The notes under the pieces were generated by a model. The model had not been told where the DNA came from. It saw only the letters and a list, made by a program, of their open reading frames with translations, and searched no databases. From assembly GCF_052169755.1 (NCBI RefSeq), contig NZ_JBQNBV010000081.1:1-9636 (forward strand): 9,636 nt of DNA, read 5' to 3'. Origin of the DNA: Selenomonas sp052169755. Lineage in GTDB: Bacteria > Bacillota > Negativicutes > Selenomonadales > Selenomonadaceae. The position numbers and the translations under genes were made by a program. Of the stretch, positions 1 through 6,128 are shown in pieces (the first letter of the stretch is position 1; each line of letters opens with the position of its first letter).

Positions 1-51
1 GCCTAGCCAATCGGTCTGCGCCTTCGGCTTGACCTCTTGGGGCTTCATGGT

Positions 52-85
52 AAAAGAAAACTGCCGCACATCATTTATGTGCAGC
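52..85 (-). terminator. Terminator-like hairpin, minus strand
   Basis: Arms 77-85 and 63-71 form a 9-bp stem in minus-strand RNA with one G-U wobble and a 5-base loop. The tail is AGTTTTCTTTT. On the plus strand the same position is a C-A mismatch and no T run follows, so the minus orientation is favoured. It ends only four bases before a minus-strand ATG at 48. It is therefore either the end of a short minus-strand transcript or a leader attenuator of a gene off the left edge. Confidence 0.5.
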
Positions 86-183
86 AACCCTTGAAAAACG
101 GCGTCCGACAAAGCGGCAGATTCTTTGCAGCCTCACGCAATGATCGAAAAGAGCGTCGATGAATTTTAGCAGTTATCGGCGCA

Positions 184-244
184 CCTTTACTTTTTTACGG
201 AAAAGCCTTTACTTTTCCACCCAATATGTCATAATAAGTAAAGG
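184..244. promoter_or_regulatory. Triple CCTTTACTT operator of the fic gene
   Basis: CCTTTACTTTT occurs at 184-194 and again at 206-216, exactly 22 bp (about two helical turns) apart. The inverse AAGTAAAGG is at 236-244. The second copy covers the predicted -35 and the inverted copy covers the predicted transcription start. The Fic protein carries an N-terminal helix-turn-helix, so the natural inference is autorepression. The repeats are seen directly; binding is inferred. Confidence 0.55.
208..235 (+). promoter_or_regulatory. Predicted promoter of the fic gene
   Basis: TTTACT (208-213) and CATAAT (230-235) are separated by 16 bp, a fair match to a housekeeping sigma promoter. The start would fall near 242, giving a leader of about 17 bases that is mostly the ribosome binding site (AGAGGTG, 247-253, five bases before the ATG). 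Both promoter boxes lie inside or next to the CCTTTACTT repeats. Confidence 0.45.
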
Positions 245-258
245 AAAGAGGTGTTCGT

Positions 259-1164
259 ATGATTTCTTATGCTGGGCTCCTGCAAAAATTAAAGACCAAG
301 AAACTGACAAAGACAGCGCTCACCACGCAGCTTGGCATCTCTTCTCGAACCGTCGCCAAAATCGGACGCGGTGAAAAAATCTCCCGTCGTGTGCTTGAAA
401 AAATCGCCGCGTTCCTCGGCTGCACTACGGATGCGCTCTGCCGAACCGTTTCAGACAATGCTCTGCTCCAACTGCTTCGCGATGAGAAAAGCGTCCGTAT
501 GTCGGGCGGCCTGTATCACGAGCTTCAGATCCGCATGACGTACAATTCGAATCACATTGAGGGAAGCAAGCTCAGTGAAGATCAGACAAGGATGATCTTT
601 GAAACGAACACGGTCGATGTCGCCGAAGGGCTCCTAGTCGACGACATCATCGAAACGGTCAATCACTTCCGCGCCATAGACTATGTGCTTGACAAAGCGG
701 AAGAGCCGCTCACAGAGGAAATCATAAAGGAGCTGCACCGCATCCTCAAACAAGGCACGAAAGATGCCGCCCTCGACTGGTTCGCCATCGGCGATTACAA
801 GAAAAAAGCGAACGTGGTCGGCGGTCGTGAAACCACAAAGCCGAAGGATGTTCCTGCTCGGATGAAGGCGCTGCTTGCCGCTTACGAATCGCTTGCCGTC
901 ATTACGCTTGAGAGCATCATCCGCTTTCACCATGATTTCGAGCGCATCCATCCTTTCCAAGACGGGAACGGCAGAGTCGGGAGACTCGTCGCGCTCAAAG
1001 AATGCCTGCGTCATTCCATCGTCCCATTCATCATCGAAGATTCCAAGAAGATGTTCTATTATCGCGGCTTATCTGAATGGGAAAAAGAGCCGGGCTATCT
1101 GACAGACACCTGCCTTGACGGGCAGGACGCCTTCAAAAAACTGATGCTCATGTTCGAAGCATGA
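259..1164 (+). CDS. HTH-Fic domain protein (putative AMP-transferase)
   Basis: A 301-residue protein. Residues about 5-60 form a Cro/C1-type helix-turn-helix (LTTQLGISSRTVAKIGRGEK region). The rest is a Fic domain. The catalytic Fic motif is complete at 231-242 (HPFQDGNGRVGR), with His231 as expected general base. The flap before it reads NVVGGRETTKP (185-195). A class II inhibitory motif S-x-x-x-E-G is seen at 97-102 (SNHIEG), so the protein should be autoinhibited in cis by Glu101. Known Fic proteins of this kind transfer AMP from ATP to hydroxyl side chains of target proteins; the target here is unknown. The start is supported by AGAGGTG five bases upstream. The gene stands alone and converges with copA. 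A fused HTH plus the repeated operator suggests self-regulation. No separate antitoxin gene is seen. Family assignment is firm; the role is not. Confidence 0.93.
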   Translation: MISYAGLLQKLKTKKLTKTALTTQLGISSRTVAKIGRGEKISRRVLEKIAAFLGCTTDALCRTVSDNALLQLLRDEKSVRMSGGLYHELQIRMTYNSNHIEGSKLSEDQTRMIFETNTVDVAEGLLVDDIIETVNHFRAIDYVLDKAEEPLTEEIIKELHRILKQGTKDAALDWFAIGDYKKKANVVGGRETTKPKDVPARMKALLAAYESLAVITLESIIRFHHDFERIHPFQDGNGRVGRLVALKECLRHSIVPFIIEDSKKMFYYRGLSEWEKEPGYLTDTCLDGQDAFKKLMLMFEA

Positions 1165-1189
1165 GACATCTTTTCAGCCGCTTTCTCAT

Positions 1190-1223
1190 AAAAAACGCGC
1201 CTCCCCATTGCAGAGGAGGCGCG
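1190..1223 (-). terminator. copA transcription terminator
   Basis: The arms at 1215-1223 and 1196-1204 are a perfect 9-bp GC-rich stem with a 10-base loop, followed in minus-strand RNA by six U residues (1195-1190). It starts 15 bases past the copA stop. No T run follows on the plus side, so the convergent fic gene does not obviously share it. Confidence 0.9.
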
Positions 1224-1238
1224 CCCACACACGCTTTC

Positions 1239-1448
1239 TCAGCTGATGCCGACGACCTCGTAGCCTGCATCGACGATCGTCGCCGAAAGAGCCTTGTCCG
1301 AAACGTCGGCGCTCAAGGTGACGACGGCTTTCTTATCGTCTAAGCTGACTTCCGCCTTTTCCACGCCGTTCATGCCTTCCAAAGCCTGCGTCACATGCGC
1401 GACGCAGTGACCGCACATCATTCCTTCGATGGAAATTGTCTTTGTCAT
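1239..1448 (-). CDS. copZ: Nested in-frame CopZ-like copper chaperone
   Basis: The last 69 codons of copA form a complete HMA domain that starts with its own ATG (1448-1446). A perfect GGAGG lies eight bases upstream, the same geometry as the copA start itself. The product (MTKTISIEGMMCGHC...) matches the length and fold pattern of free CopZ copper chaperones. Its metal site is Cys12 and Cys15, and it has the conserved late DAGYEV segment. CopZ proteins carry Cu(I) to CopA and to copper-sensing repressors. No separate copZ gene is in the window. Either the gene yields two products by internal initiation, or the site is a relic of a copA-copZ fusion. What is seen is the site and the domain; translation is inferred. 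Confidence 0.6.
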   Translation of the reverse strand: MTKTISIEGMMCGHCVAHVTQALEGMNGVEKAEVSLDDKKAVVTLSADVSDKALSATIVDAGYEVVGIS

Positions 1449-3857
1449 TGCACTTGCCTCCAATTTTTCATCTGCCTGCATTTGCGAAACTTCTTCCGTG
1501 ACTTTTTTTACCTCCGTCTGCAAGAGGAAGTCGGGCAGTTCACGCAAGATCCTTCGCTTATCCTTTCTATCGTCATAAACATCAAAAAAATTCAGCCGCA
1601 GAGCGTTCATCACCACGCAGAAGCTCGAAAGGCTCATCGCCGCCGCGCCGAACATCGGACTCAAAACAACGTCGAACACGGGCAGCCAAAGTCCCGCCGC
1701 AAGCGGTATGCCGATGACATTGTAGAAAAACGCCCAGAAGAGATTTTCCTTGATGTTGCGGATGACCTGCCGCGAAAGGCGGATGGCTGCGACGACATCT
1801 CTGAGGGAGGACTTCATGAGGACGACATCGGCGGCGTCCATAGCGATGTCAGCTCCCGCGCCGATGGCGATGCCGACATCGGCGCGCGTCAAAGCGGGCG
1901 CATCGTTGATGCCGTCGCCTACCATGATCGTCCTGCCGCTCTCCTGCAGACGGCGCACGACCTCTTCCTTGCCGTCGGGCAGGACATCGGCGACGATGGC
2001 AGAAAGGCCGAGCTTCATACCGACCGCGTTCGCCGTGCGGCGGTTGTCGCCCGTCAGCATGACGGGCTGCACGCCCATGCGCAGAAGCTCCCCGATCGCC
2101 TCGCAGCTGTCCGCCTTCAAGGCGTCAGCGACGGCGATGATGCCGAGCAAGCGATCGGCAGCGGCGAAGAAGAGCGGCGTCTTTCCCTCCGACGCGAGCT
2201 TTTCCGCCGCCGCTTTCATGTCCGCTGTCAGAAGCCCGCGGTCCTTCATCAGCGTCATGCTGCCGCCGATCATTTCTCGGCGTTCGCCCGAAAGCTCCGC
2301 CGTACCCATGACGCCATGCCCGGGCAGAGCCTGAAAATCCTGCGCTTTCTCGAAAGAAATGCCGCGTTCTTTTGCCTCGCGCCGGACGGCGGCGGCGAGC
2401 GGGTGCTCGCTCTGCGACTCCAAAGCGGCCGCCACGCAAAGAAGCTCCTCTTCCCCGACGCCTGCAGCGGGGAAAAGGTCCGTCACGCGCGGCTTGCCCT
2501 CCGTGATCGTCCCCGTCTTGTCGAGTACGACGAAGTCCGCCTTGCCCGTCGTCTCAAGCGCCGCCGCCGTCTTGAAGAGGATGCCGTTCTTCGCACCCTT
2601 GCCGCTGCCGACCATGATGGCGACCGGCGTCGCAAGCCCCAAGGCGCACGGGCAGCTGATGACGAGTACGCTGACGGCGCGAGCGAGCGCAAAACTCGCC
2701 GTCTCACCCAAAAGCAGCCAAAGAACGCCCGTGATGATCGCCAAGAGGATGACAACAGGCACAAACACCCCCGACACCCTGTCGGCGAGCTTCGAAATCT
2801 CCGCCTTGGAAGCAGCGGCATTCTGCACCATCTCGATGATCTGCTGCAGCGTCGTATCCTCGCCGACGCGACGCGCCTCGCAGGTCAAAGCGCCGTTCTG
2901 ATTGATCGTGGCGGCGCTCACGAGACTGCCCGGCGCCTTGTCCACAGGCAGGCTCTCGCCCGTCAAAGCCGCCTCGTTGACGGCGCTCTCACCTTCGAGC
3001 ACCTTGCCGTCCACGGGGAAACTCTCGCCCGGCAGCACGAGAAAGACGTCGCCGACGGCGACCTCCGACGCAGCGACGACGACTTCCTTACCATCCTTCA
3101 CGAGCCGCGCCGTCTTGGGCGCGAGATCCATGAGTCCCTTAATGGCGTTCGTCGTCTTGCCCTTGCTGCGGCTTTCCAGCCACTTCCCTATCGTGATGAG
3201 CGTCACGATCATCGCAGACGTCTCAAAGTAGAAGTCCATGCCGCCCGCCGCGACGCTCTGCCAGTCTCCGGCACGCGCCGCGATAAGCATGGCGAAGAGA
3301 TTGCCCGTACTGTAGACAAAGCCCGCCGCACTGCCGAGCGCTACGAGCGTATCCATATTCACGCCGCCTGAAAAAACATGGCGAAAGCCGTTGATGAAAA
3401 ATTTCTGATTGACGATCATGACAGCCGCCGCAAAAAGAAGCTCATAAAGCCCGACGACGAGCGCATTGTCCTCCATCACCTGCGGGATGGGAAGAGCAAG
3501 AAGCATGTGTCCCATCGAAACGTAAAGAAGCGGCAAAAGAAGCGCGAGCGACACGAGGAAACGGCGCAGGATCTTTGGCGTCTCATGATCCTCAAGCGCC
3601 TCTCGCTCTTCTCGCATATCCTTCGCCCGCTCTGCTCTCTTGTCGGCAGCAAGACTCGCGCCGTACCCCGCCTTCTCGACGGCGGCGCAGATTGCCTCCG
3701 ACGTCAGAGGCGCATCGTAGCTCACGAGCATCGAATTCGTCAGAAGGTTTACGGACACTTCATAGACGCCCGCCAGGCGGCTGACCGCCTTATCGACACG
3801 TGCACTGCATGCCGCGCATGACATGCCCGTGATCTGATACTTTTCATTTTGTGTCAT
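1239..3857 (-). CDS. copA: Copper-exporting P1B-type ATPase CopA
   Basis: This 872-residue membrane pump exports Cu(I) from the cytoplasm using ATP. An N-terminal HMA domain has the GMSCAAC metal site (Cys14, Cys17). The membrane helices include about 98-120, 133-150, 167-193, 208-225, 361-384, 390-417, 704-725 and 728-755. Family motifs are all intact: TGES 299-302, the Cu(I) transport motif CPC 402-404, phosphorylation site DKTGT at Asp446, HP 485-486, GDGIND 647-652, YN 712-713 and MSLSS 741-745. A charged linker (about 760-803) leads to a second HMA domain at the C-terminus with GMMCGHC (Cys815, Cys818), an unusual place for it. The start is ATG 3857 because GGAGGTG (3872-3866) lies eight bases upstream; longer in-frame extensions lack such a site. 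A promoter lies just upstream and a terminator just downstream, so the gene is probably monocistronic. A CsoR-type repressor encoded nearby is a candidate regulator. Confidence 0.96.
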   Translation of the reverse strand: MTQNEKYQITGMSCAACSARVDKAVSRLAGVYEVSVNLLTNSMLVSYDAPLTSEAICAAVEKAGYGASLAADKRAERAKDMREEREALEDHETPKILRRFLVSLALLLPLLYVSMGHMLLALPIPQVMEDNALVVGLYELLFAAAVMIVNQKFFINGFRHVFSGGVNMDTLVALGSAAGFVYSTGNLFAMLIAARAGDWQSVAAGGMDFYFETSAMIVTLITIGKWLESRSKGKTTNAIKGLMDLAPKTARLVKDGKEVVVAASEVAVGDVFLVLPGESFPVDGKVLEGESAVNEAALTGESLPVDKAPGSLVSAATINQNGALTCEARRVGEDTTLQQIIEMVQNAAASKAEISKLADRVSGVFVPVVILLAIITGVLWLLLGETASFALARAVSVLVISCPCALGLATPVAIMVGSGKGAKNGILFKTAAALETTGKADFVVLDKTGTITEGKPRVTDLFPAAGVGEEELLCVAAALESQSEHPLAAAVRREAKERGISFEKAQDFQALPGHGVMGTAELSGERREMIGGSMTLMKDRGLLTADMKAAAEKLASEGKTPLFFAAADRLLGIIAVADALKADSCEAIGELLRMGVQPVMLTGDNRRTANAVGMKLGLSAIVADVLPDGKEEVVRRLQESGRTIMVGDGINDAPALTRADVGIAIGAGADIAMDAADVVLMKSSLRDVVAAIRLSRQVIRNIKENLFWAFFYNVIGIPLAAGLWLPVFDVVLSPMFGAAAMSLSSFCVVMNALRLNFFDVYDDRKDKRRILRELPDFLLQTEVKKVTEEVSQMQADEKLEASAMTKTISIEGMMCGHCVAHVTQALEGMNGVEKAEVSLDDKKAVVTLSADVSDKALSATIVDAGYEVVGIS
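1457..1461 (-). promoter_or_regulatory. Internal Shine-Dalgarno site within copA
   Basis: GGAGG in minus-strand RNA, spelled by the codons for Leu-Glu-Ala of the copA linker, sits eight bases before the ATG at 1448. It is what makes independent translation of the C-terminal HMA domain credible. Confidence 0.65.
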
Positions 3858-3885
3858 AAGAAAAACACCTCCACACTTCCTATGA

Positions 3886-3898
3886 CTGTTTGAAACAG
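3886..3898. promoter_or_regulatory. Dyad at the copA start site, possible operator
   Basis: CTGTTT-G-AAACAG is a perfect 6+6 dyad. It overlaps the end of the -10 box and the predicted start of transcription, where a repressor would block RNA polymerase. It does not match the CopY box (TACAnnTGTA) or a typical G/C-rich CsoR operator, so the cognate factor is open. Confidence 0.35.
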
Positions 3899-3925
3899 GA
3901 TATACGTCAAAGCGACATTTGTCAA
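3897..3925 (-). promoter_or_regulatory. Predicted copA promoter
   Basis: A perfect -35 TTGACA (3925-3920) and a -10 TATCCT (3902-3897) are 17 bp apart. Transcription would start near 3890, about 33 bases before the copA ATG. The promoter lies between the upstream gene's terminator and copA, so copA is transcribed on its own. Confidence 0.7.
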
Positions 3926-3948
3926 GAACAACTTTCAAATAAGCGCAC

Positions 3949-3981
3949 AAAAGCCCCCGAGCGGGAATTCCCATCGGGGGC
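3949..3981 (-). terminator. Terminator of the HD-GYP gene
   Basis: Arms 3974-3981 and 3953-3960 form a perfect 8-bp stem (TCGGGGGC with GCCCCCGA). The loop contains the palindrome GGGAATTCCC, and four U residues follow on the minus strand (3952-3949). It lies about 40 bases after the stop codon and ends before the copA promoter. Confidence 0.8.
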
Positions 3982-4021
3982 GATACAGCCATTCACAAAA
4001 TCGGATATGCCCAAAAGCCGA

Positions 4022-5083
4022 TTATTTCGGATTGTACTCGATGATTTTGATGTTCTTGTGCTCATTCAGATCGACGACCTGATCCTGTGTGATGCGAATG
4101 AGCGGATTCGCTGCAAAGTCCTCGGGATAACCGACGAGGATGCCTTGAAGCCCGTTGCTCAATGTGACGGTCGAACCGAGGAACACATGCTTGATGTTGT
4201 TGAGGAACGGCATGCAGACGGCGGGATCGAGCTTGCTGAACATGTCCTCGGAAATCTGCGCAATAGCGCTGAACGGCGTCTGCTTCACATAGCCCTCACG
4301 CTCCGTCGTGATATTGTCGTAGATGTCCGCAACGGCGATGATGCGCGCATACTCGTGAATATCCTTGCCCGTAAGCCCCGAGGGGAATCCCGATCCGTCC
4401 ATGCGTTCGTGATGCTGCAACGCCGCGAGACGCACACCCTCAGACGTATCCTTGTTGGCGCTGAGGATATTGAAGCCGTCGCGCGGATGATTGCGGTACG
4501 CTTCCAAGTCCTCGCCTTTGAGCGTCTGGATATTCTTCTCCAAGAGACGCTCGGTGAATTTCGTCTTGCCGATGTCGTGCATGAATCCCGCCATAATGAT
4601 GTCATGCGTCTTTTTCGTCGGAATCCGCATCCACTTGGCAATAACGCCCGCGAGGATGGACACGCGCAGGGAATGGTTATAGACGTCGCTCGCGAGATGG
4701 TTCAGCTCGTAGAGGTAGTCGATAGCGCCGCTCTGCTTTGACATAGGCGCGAGATCTCTCTGCACCATCGCCGTCGTGCGTTCAACAGGCACTTCGTCAT
4801 CCTTGGCAACGGAACTAAAGATGTCCTGCGCCTCGGAAACGACTTCCTTATATTCAGCGACAAAGGCATGGCTGCGCGTCAACGGCTCGCCGACGACGGG
4901 CGTCGTCGTGAGTTCAAAGTCGTCCTTGACATAAACCGCAGGTATATTCAAGAATCCCAGACGCGTGATATGCGCCTTCGTCAGAACAGTGTTCTCCGAG
5001 AGCACAACGATCATGTTGTCGTTGACGATGGTACGCGCCAAGGTCATTCCGGGATGCAGATCCTCGATGGATACGGCTTTCAA
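4022..5083 (-). CDS. HD-GYP domain protein, putative c-di-GMP phosphodiesterase
   Basis: A 353-residue soluble protein. The N-terminal part (about 1-55, with LHPGMTLARTI and the VYVKDD strand) resembles the small domain often found before HD-GYP domains. The HD-GYP domain spans about 120-300. Metal and catalytic residues are present: His137, the HD pair His169-Asp170 with Gly172-Lys173, His199, His224-His225-Glu226, Asp229 and Asp253. The signature is DGSGFP (229-234), with Phe where the usual motif has Tyr, and the later segment reads VADIYDNIT instead of the common VADVYDALT. HD-GYP enzymes hydrolyse cyclic-di-GMP to pGpG or GMP; activity here is likely but untested. A tail of about 50 residues follows. 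No receiver or membrane segment is seen, so the input signal is unknown. The start is TTG, fixed by AAAGGAGGA seven bases upstream. The gene has its own terminator and appears monocistronic. Confidence 0.9.
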   Translation of the reverse strand: MKAVSIEDLHPGMTLARTIVNDNMIVVLSENTVLTKAHITRLGFLNIPAVYVKDDFELTTTPVVGEPLTRSHAFVAEYKEVVSEAQDIFSSVAKDDEVPVERTTAMVQRDLAPMSKQSGAIDYLYELNHLASDVYNHSLRVSILAGVIAKWMRIPTKKTHDIIMAGFMHDIGKTKFTERLLEKNIQTLKGEDLEAYRNHPRDGFNILSANKDTSEGVRLAALQHHERMDGSGFPSGLTGKDIHEYARIIAVADIYDNITTEREGYVKQTPFSAIAQISEDMFSKLDPAVCMPFLNNIKHVFLGSTVTLSNGLQGILVGYPEDFAANPLIRITQDQVVDLNEHKNIKIIEYNPK

Positions 5084-5090
5084 AGCAAAC

Positions 5091-5099
5091 TCCTCCTTT
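5091..5099 (-). promoter_or_regulatory. Ribosome binding site fixing the TTG start
   Basis: AAAGGAGGA is an almost full anti-16S complement. It lies seven bases before TTG (5083-5081), and no ATG lies at a suitable distance. This decides the start of the HD-GYP gene. Confidence 0.85.
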
Positions 5100-5216
5100 G
5101 GGAAACGGCATATATCACATTGCGTTTCTTCCGTACATGAATCGATTCGAAACCTTTCCGAATTCGTCCTCTTCTGTTTAATTCTCTACAAAAGCTGGAA
5201 ATCCTTTATCGTACGG

Positions 5217-5246
5217 AAAAAACTCTCGCTTTCTTTTAAGAAACGA
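5217..5246 (-). terminator. Possible terminator of the ileS-trmO-csoR operon
   Basis: Minus-strand RNA folds into an 8-bp stem with one bulged base and a 4-base loop (5246-5226). It is followed three bases later by six U residues (5222-5217). The stem is AT-rich and therefore weak. Another hairpin lies directly before it. It sits about 155 bases after the csoR stop. Confidence 0.4.
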
Positions 5247-5399
5247 CTTTTTGCCCATGAATTCCCAAAAAAGGGCAAAGCACAGGCACAAACGGCTCGT
5301 CCATATTCCTGTAAGGGCGGCGCACACATCCCTTCGCATAATCGCTGCCTGCCCTGCACATATCGTCCTTCACGGCAAAACTCTATCCTGCCGACGCGC

Positions 5400-5690
5400 C
5401 TAACGAATGAATTGGTCGATCGCCTTGTTCAGCTTATTCAGCGCTTCTTGATCGCCATGCTCGACGGCATCGACGATGCAGTGCTCCAAATGATCTTTCA
5501 AAATGACTTTTCCCACGCCAAGGATAGCTGCGTTGACCGCCGAGAGTTGGATGAGAACATCGGCGCAGTCGCGCCCGTCCTCGATCATCTTCTTCGTCGA
5601 TTCGAGATGTCCGATCAGTCGTGACATGCGGTTGAGCACCGCTTTCGTCTGCGTATGCGGATGGACGTGCGGATGCGGATGTGCGTGCAT
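5400..5690 (-). CDS. csoR: CsoR/RcnR-family metal-sensing repressor
   Basis: A 96-residue all-helical repressor of the CsoR/RcnR/FrmR family (PF02583). The Cu(I)-type ligand set is intact: Cys42, His67 and Cys71, with the family spacing of 25 and then 4 residues. That C-H-C pattern points to a copper sensor rather than RcnR, which has His in the last place. In CsoR proteins metal binding releases the repressor from DNA and turns on copA-type genes. The N-terminus is unusual: His at positions 2, 4, 6, 8, 10 and 12, alternating with Ala, Pro and Val. The ATG at 5690 begins one base after the trmO stop (TGAGATG), and an AAGGA lies 11 bases upstream, so its translation is probably coupled to trmO. 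Upstream in-frame extension would run through trmO in another frame and is rejected. copA, about 1.5 kb downstream, is a likely target; this is inference. Confidence 0.88.
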   Translation of the reverse strand: MHAHPHPHVHPHTQTKAVLNRMSRLIGHLESTKKMIEDGRDCADVLIQLSAVNAAILGVGKVILKDHLEHCIVDAVEHGDQEALNKLNKAIDQFIR

Positions 5691-5691
5691 C

Positions 5692-6108
5692 TCACACACC
5701 GTCCTTTTCCCTGCACGCCAATCCAACCGCATCGACATACGGCTTGATGTCGATGACGGCGCTGCCATCCAAAGCATCGAGATGCTGCACGAAAAGCCGC
5801 CTGCCCTCGCGGCGCAGAAGTTTTACCGTGCAGAGCGACAAGGGGTTCGGCCGATGCGGCGCACGGCAGGCGAACACACCGCAGGAACGCGTACCGCTCG
5901 GCGGCGTCGTCACGAGACGGTCGCGCTCGGCGAGATGCGCCCAGTAGAGCACCGTGAGCCACTCATGCTCTTCGACATGCTCCAACGCGGGCGCATACGC
6001 CTCGTCTATCTCGATGACGGACTCTTCCTCGCTGAAAAAACCCTGGCGCGGTATCTGCTGCAAACTCTGATAGGGGCTATGCACCATACCGATACGATTT
6101 AACTCCAC
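5692..6108 (-). CDS. trmO: TsaA/TrmO-family tRNA methyltransferase
   Basis: A 138-residue protein of the TsaA-like (UPF0066) family. E. coli TrmO uses S-adenosylmethionine to N6-methylate t6A37 in tRNAs reading ACY codons. Visible family motifs are the opening RIGMVHSPY (5-13) followed by Gln-x-x-Pro-x-Gln (17-22), the core GVFACRAPHRPNP (77-89), and LDGSAVIDIKPY (113-124). It is a short form, essentially the catalytic barrel without the C-terminal extension of the enterobacterial enzyme. The start is GTG (6108), chosen because AAGGAGG (6122-6116) is seven bases upstream; a longer ATG frame starting inside ileS has no such support. It lies 20 bases after ileS and one base before csoR, so it is cotranscribed with both. 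A tRNA-modifying role fits its ileS neighbour. The exact substrate is not certain from sequence. Confidence 0.9.
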   Translation of the reverse strand: MELNRIGMVHSPYQSLQQIPRQGFFSEEESVIEIDEAYAPALEHVEEHEWLTVLYWAHLAERDRLVTTPPSGTRSCGVFACRAPHRPNPLSLCTVKLLRREGRRLFVQHLDALDGSAVIDIKPYVDAVGLACREKDGV

Positions 6109-6115
6109 AAGAATG

Positions 6116-6122
6116 CCTCCTT
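6116..6122 (-). promoter_or_regulatory. Ribosome binding site fixing the GTG start of trmO
   Basis: AAGGAGG in the 20-base gap after ileS (its 3' end at 6116) stands seven bases before GTG 6108. The nearest upstream ATG in frame overlaps ileS and lacks a site. Confidence 0.85.
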
Positions 6123-6128
6123 CCGCCG

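Larger units (their letters stand above)
1..258. other. Left-edge intergenic region
   Basis: This stretch lies before the Fic gene and holds no full gene. The minus strand is open in one frame from about 132 to 1 and contains an ATG at 48-46, which would begin a protein running off the left edge (first residues MKPQEVKPKAQ). No Shine-Dalgarno site precedes that ATG and I do not recognise the residues, so a coding call is weak. A terminator-like hairpin (52-85) and the Fic promoter/operator (184-244) are listed separately. Confidence 0.4.
5084..5399. other. Intergenic region between csoR and the HD-GYP gene
   Basis: About 316 bases without a convincing gene. Apart from the HD-GYP ribosome binding site it holds a weak terminator (5217-5246), preceded in minus-strand RNA by a 7-bp hairpin (TTTGCCC/GGGCAAA, 5250-5279). 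It also has a perfect palindrome GAATCGATTC (5139-5148), about 50 bases before the HD-GYP start and a possible regulator site. The promoter of the HD-GYP gene should lie here, but I see no good -35/-10 pair. A 41-codon minus-strand frame (5236-5361) is not convincing. Confidence 0.6.

Noticed and set aside
1395..3371. 658-codon plus-strand open frame opposite copA
   Set aside because: It is antisense to a fully motif-supported copA, has Arg/His-rich low-quality composition and no ribosome binding site. It is a shadow of G/C-rich third positions.
3858..3992. 45-residue N-terminal extension of CopA
   Set aside because: It runs through the predicted promoter and terminator region. The ATG at 3857 has GGAGGTG at eight bases and begins right before the HMA domain.
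5236..5361. 41-codon minus-strand ORF after csoR
   Set aside because: AAGGA is only four bases from the ATG, the frame crosses hairpins, and the residues match nothing I know. Evidence is too thin to call a gene.
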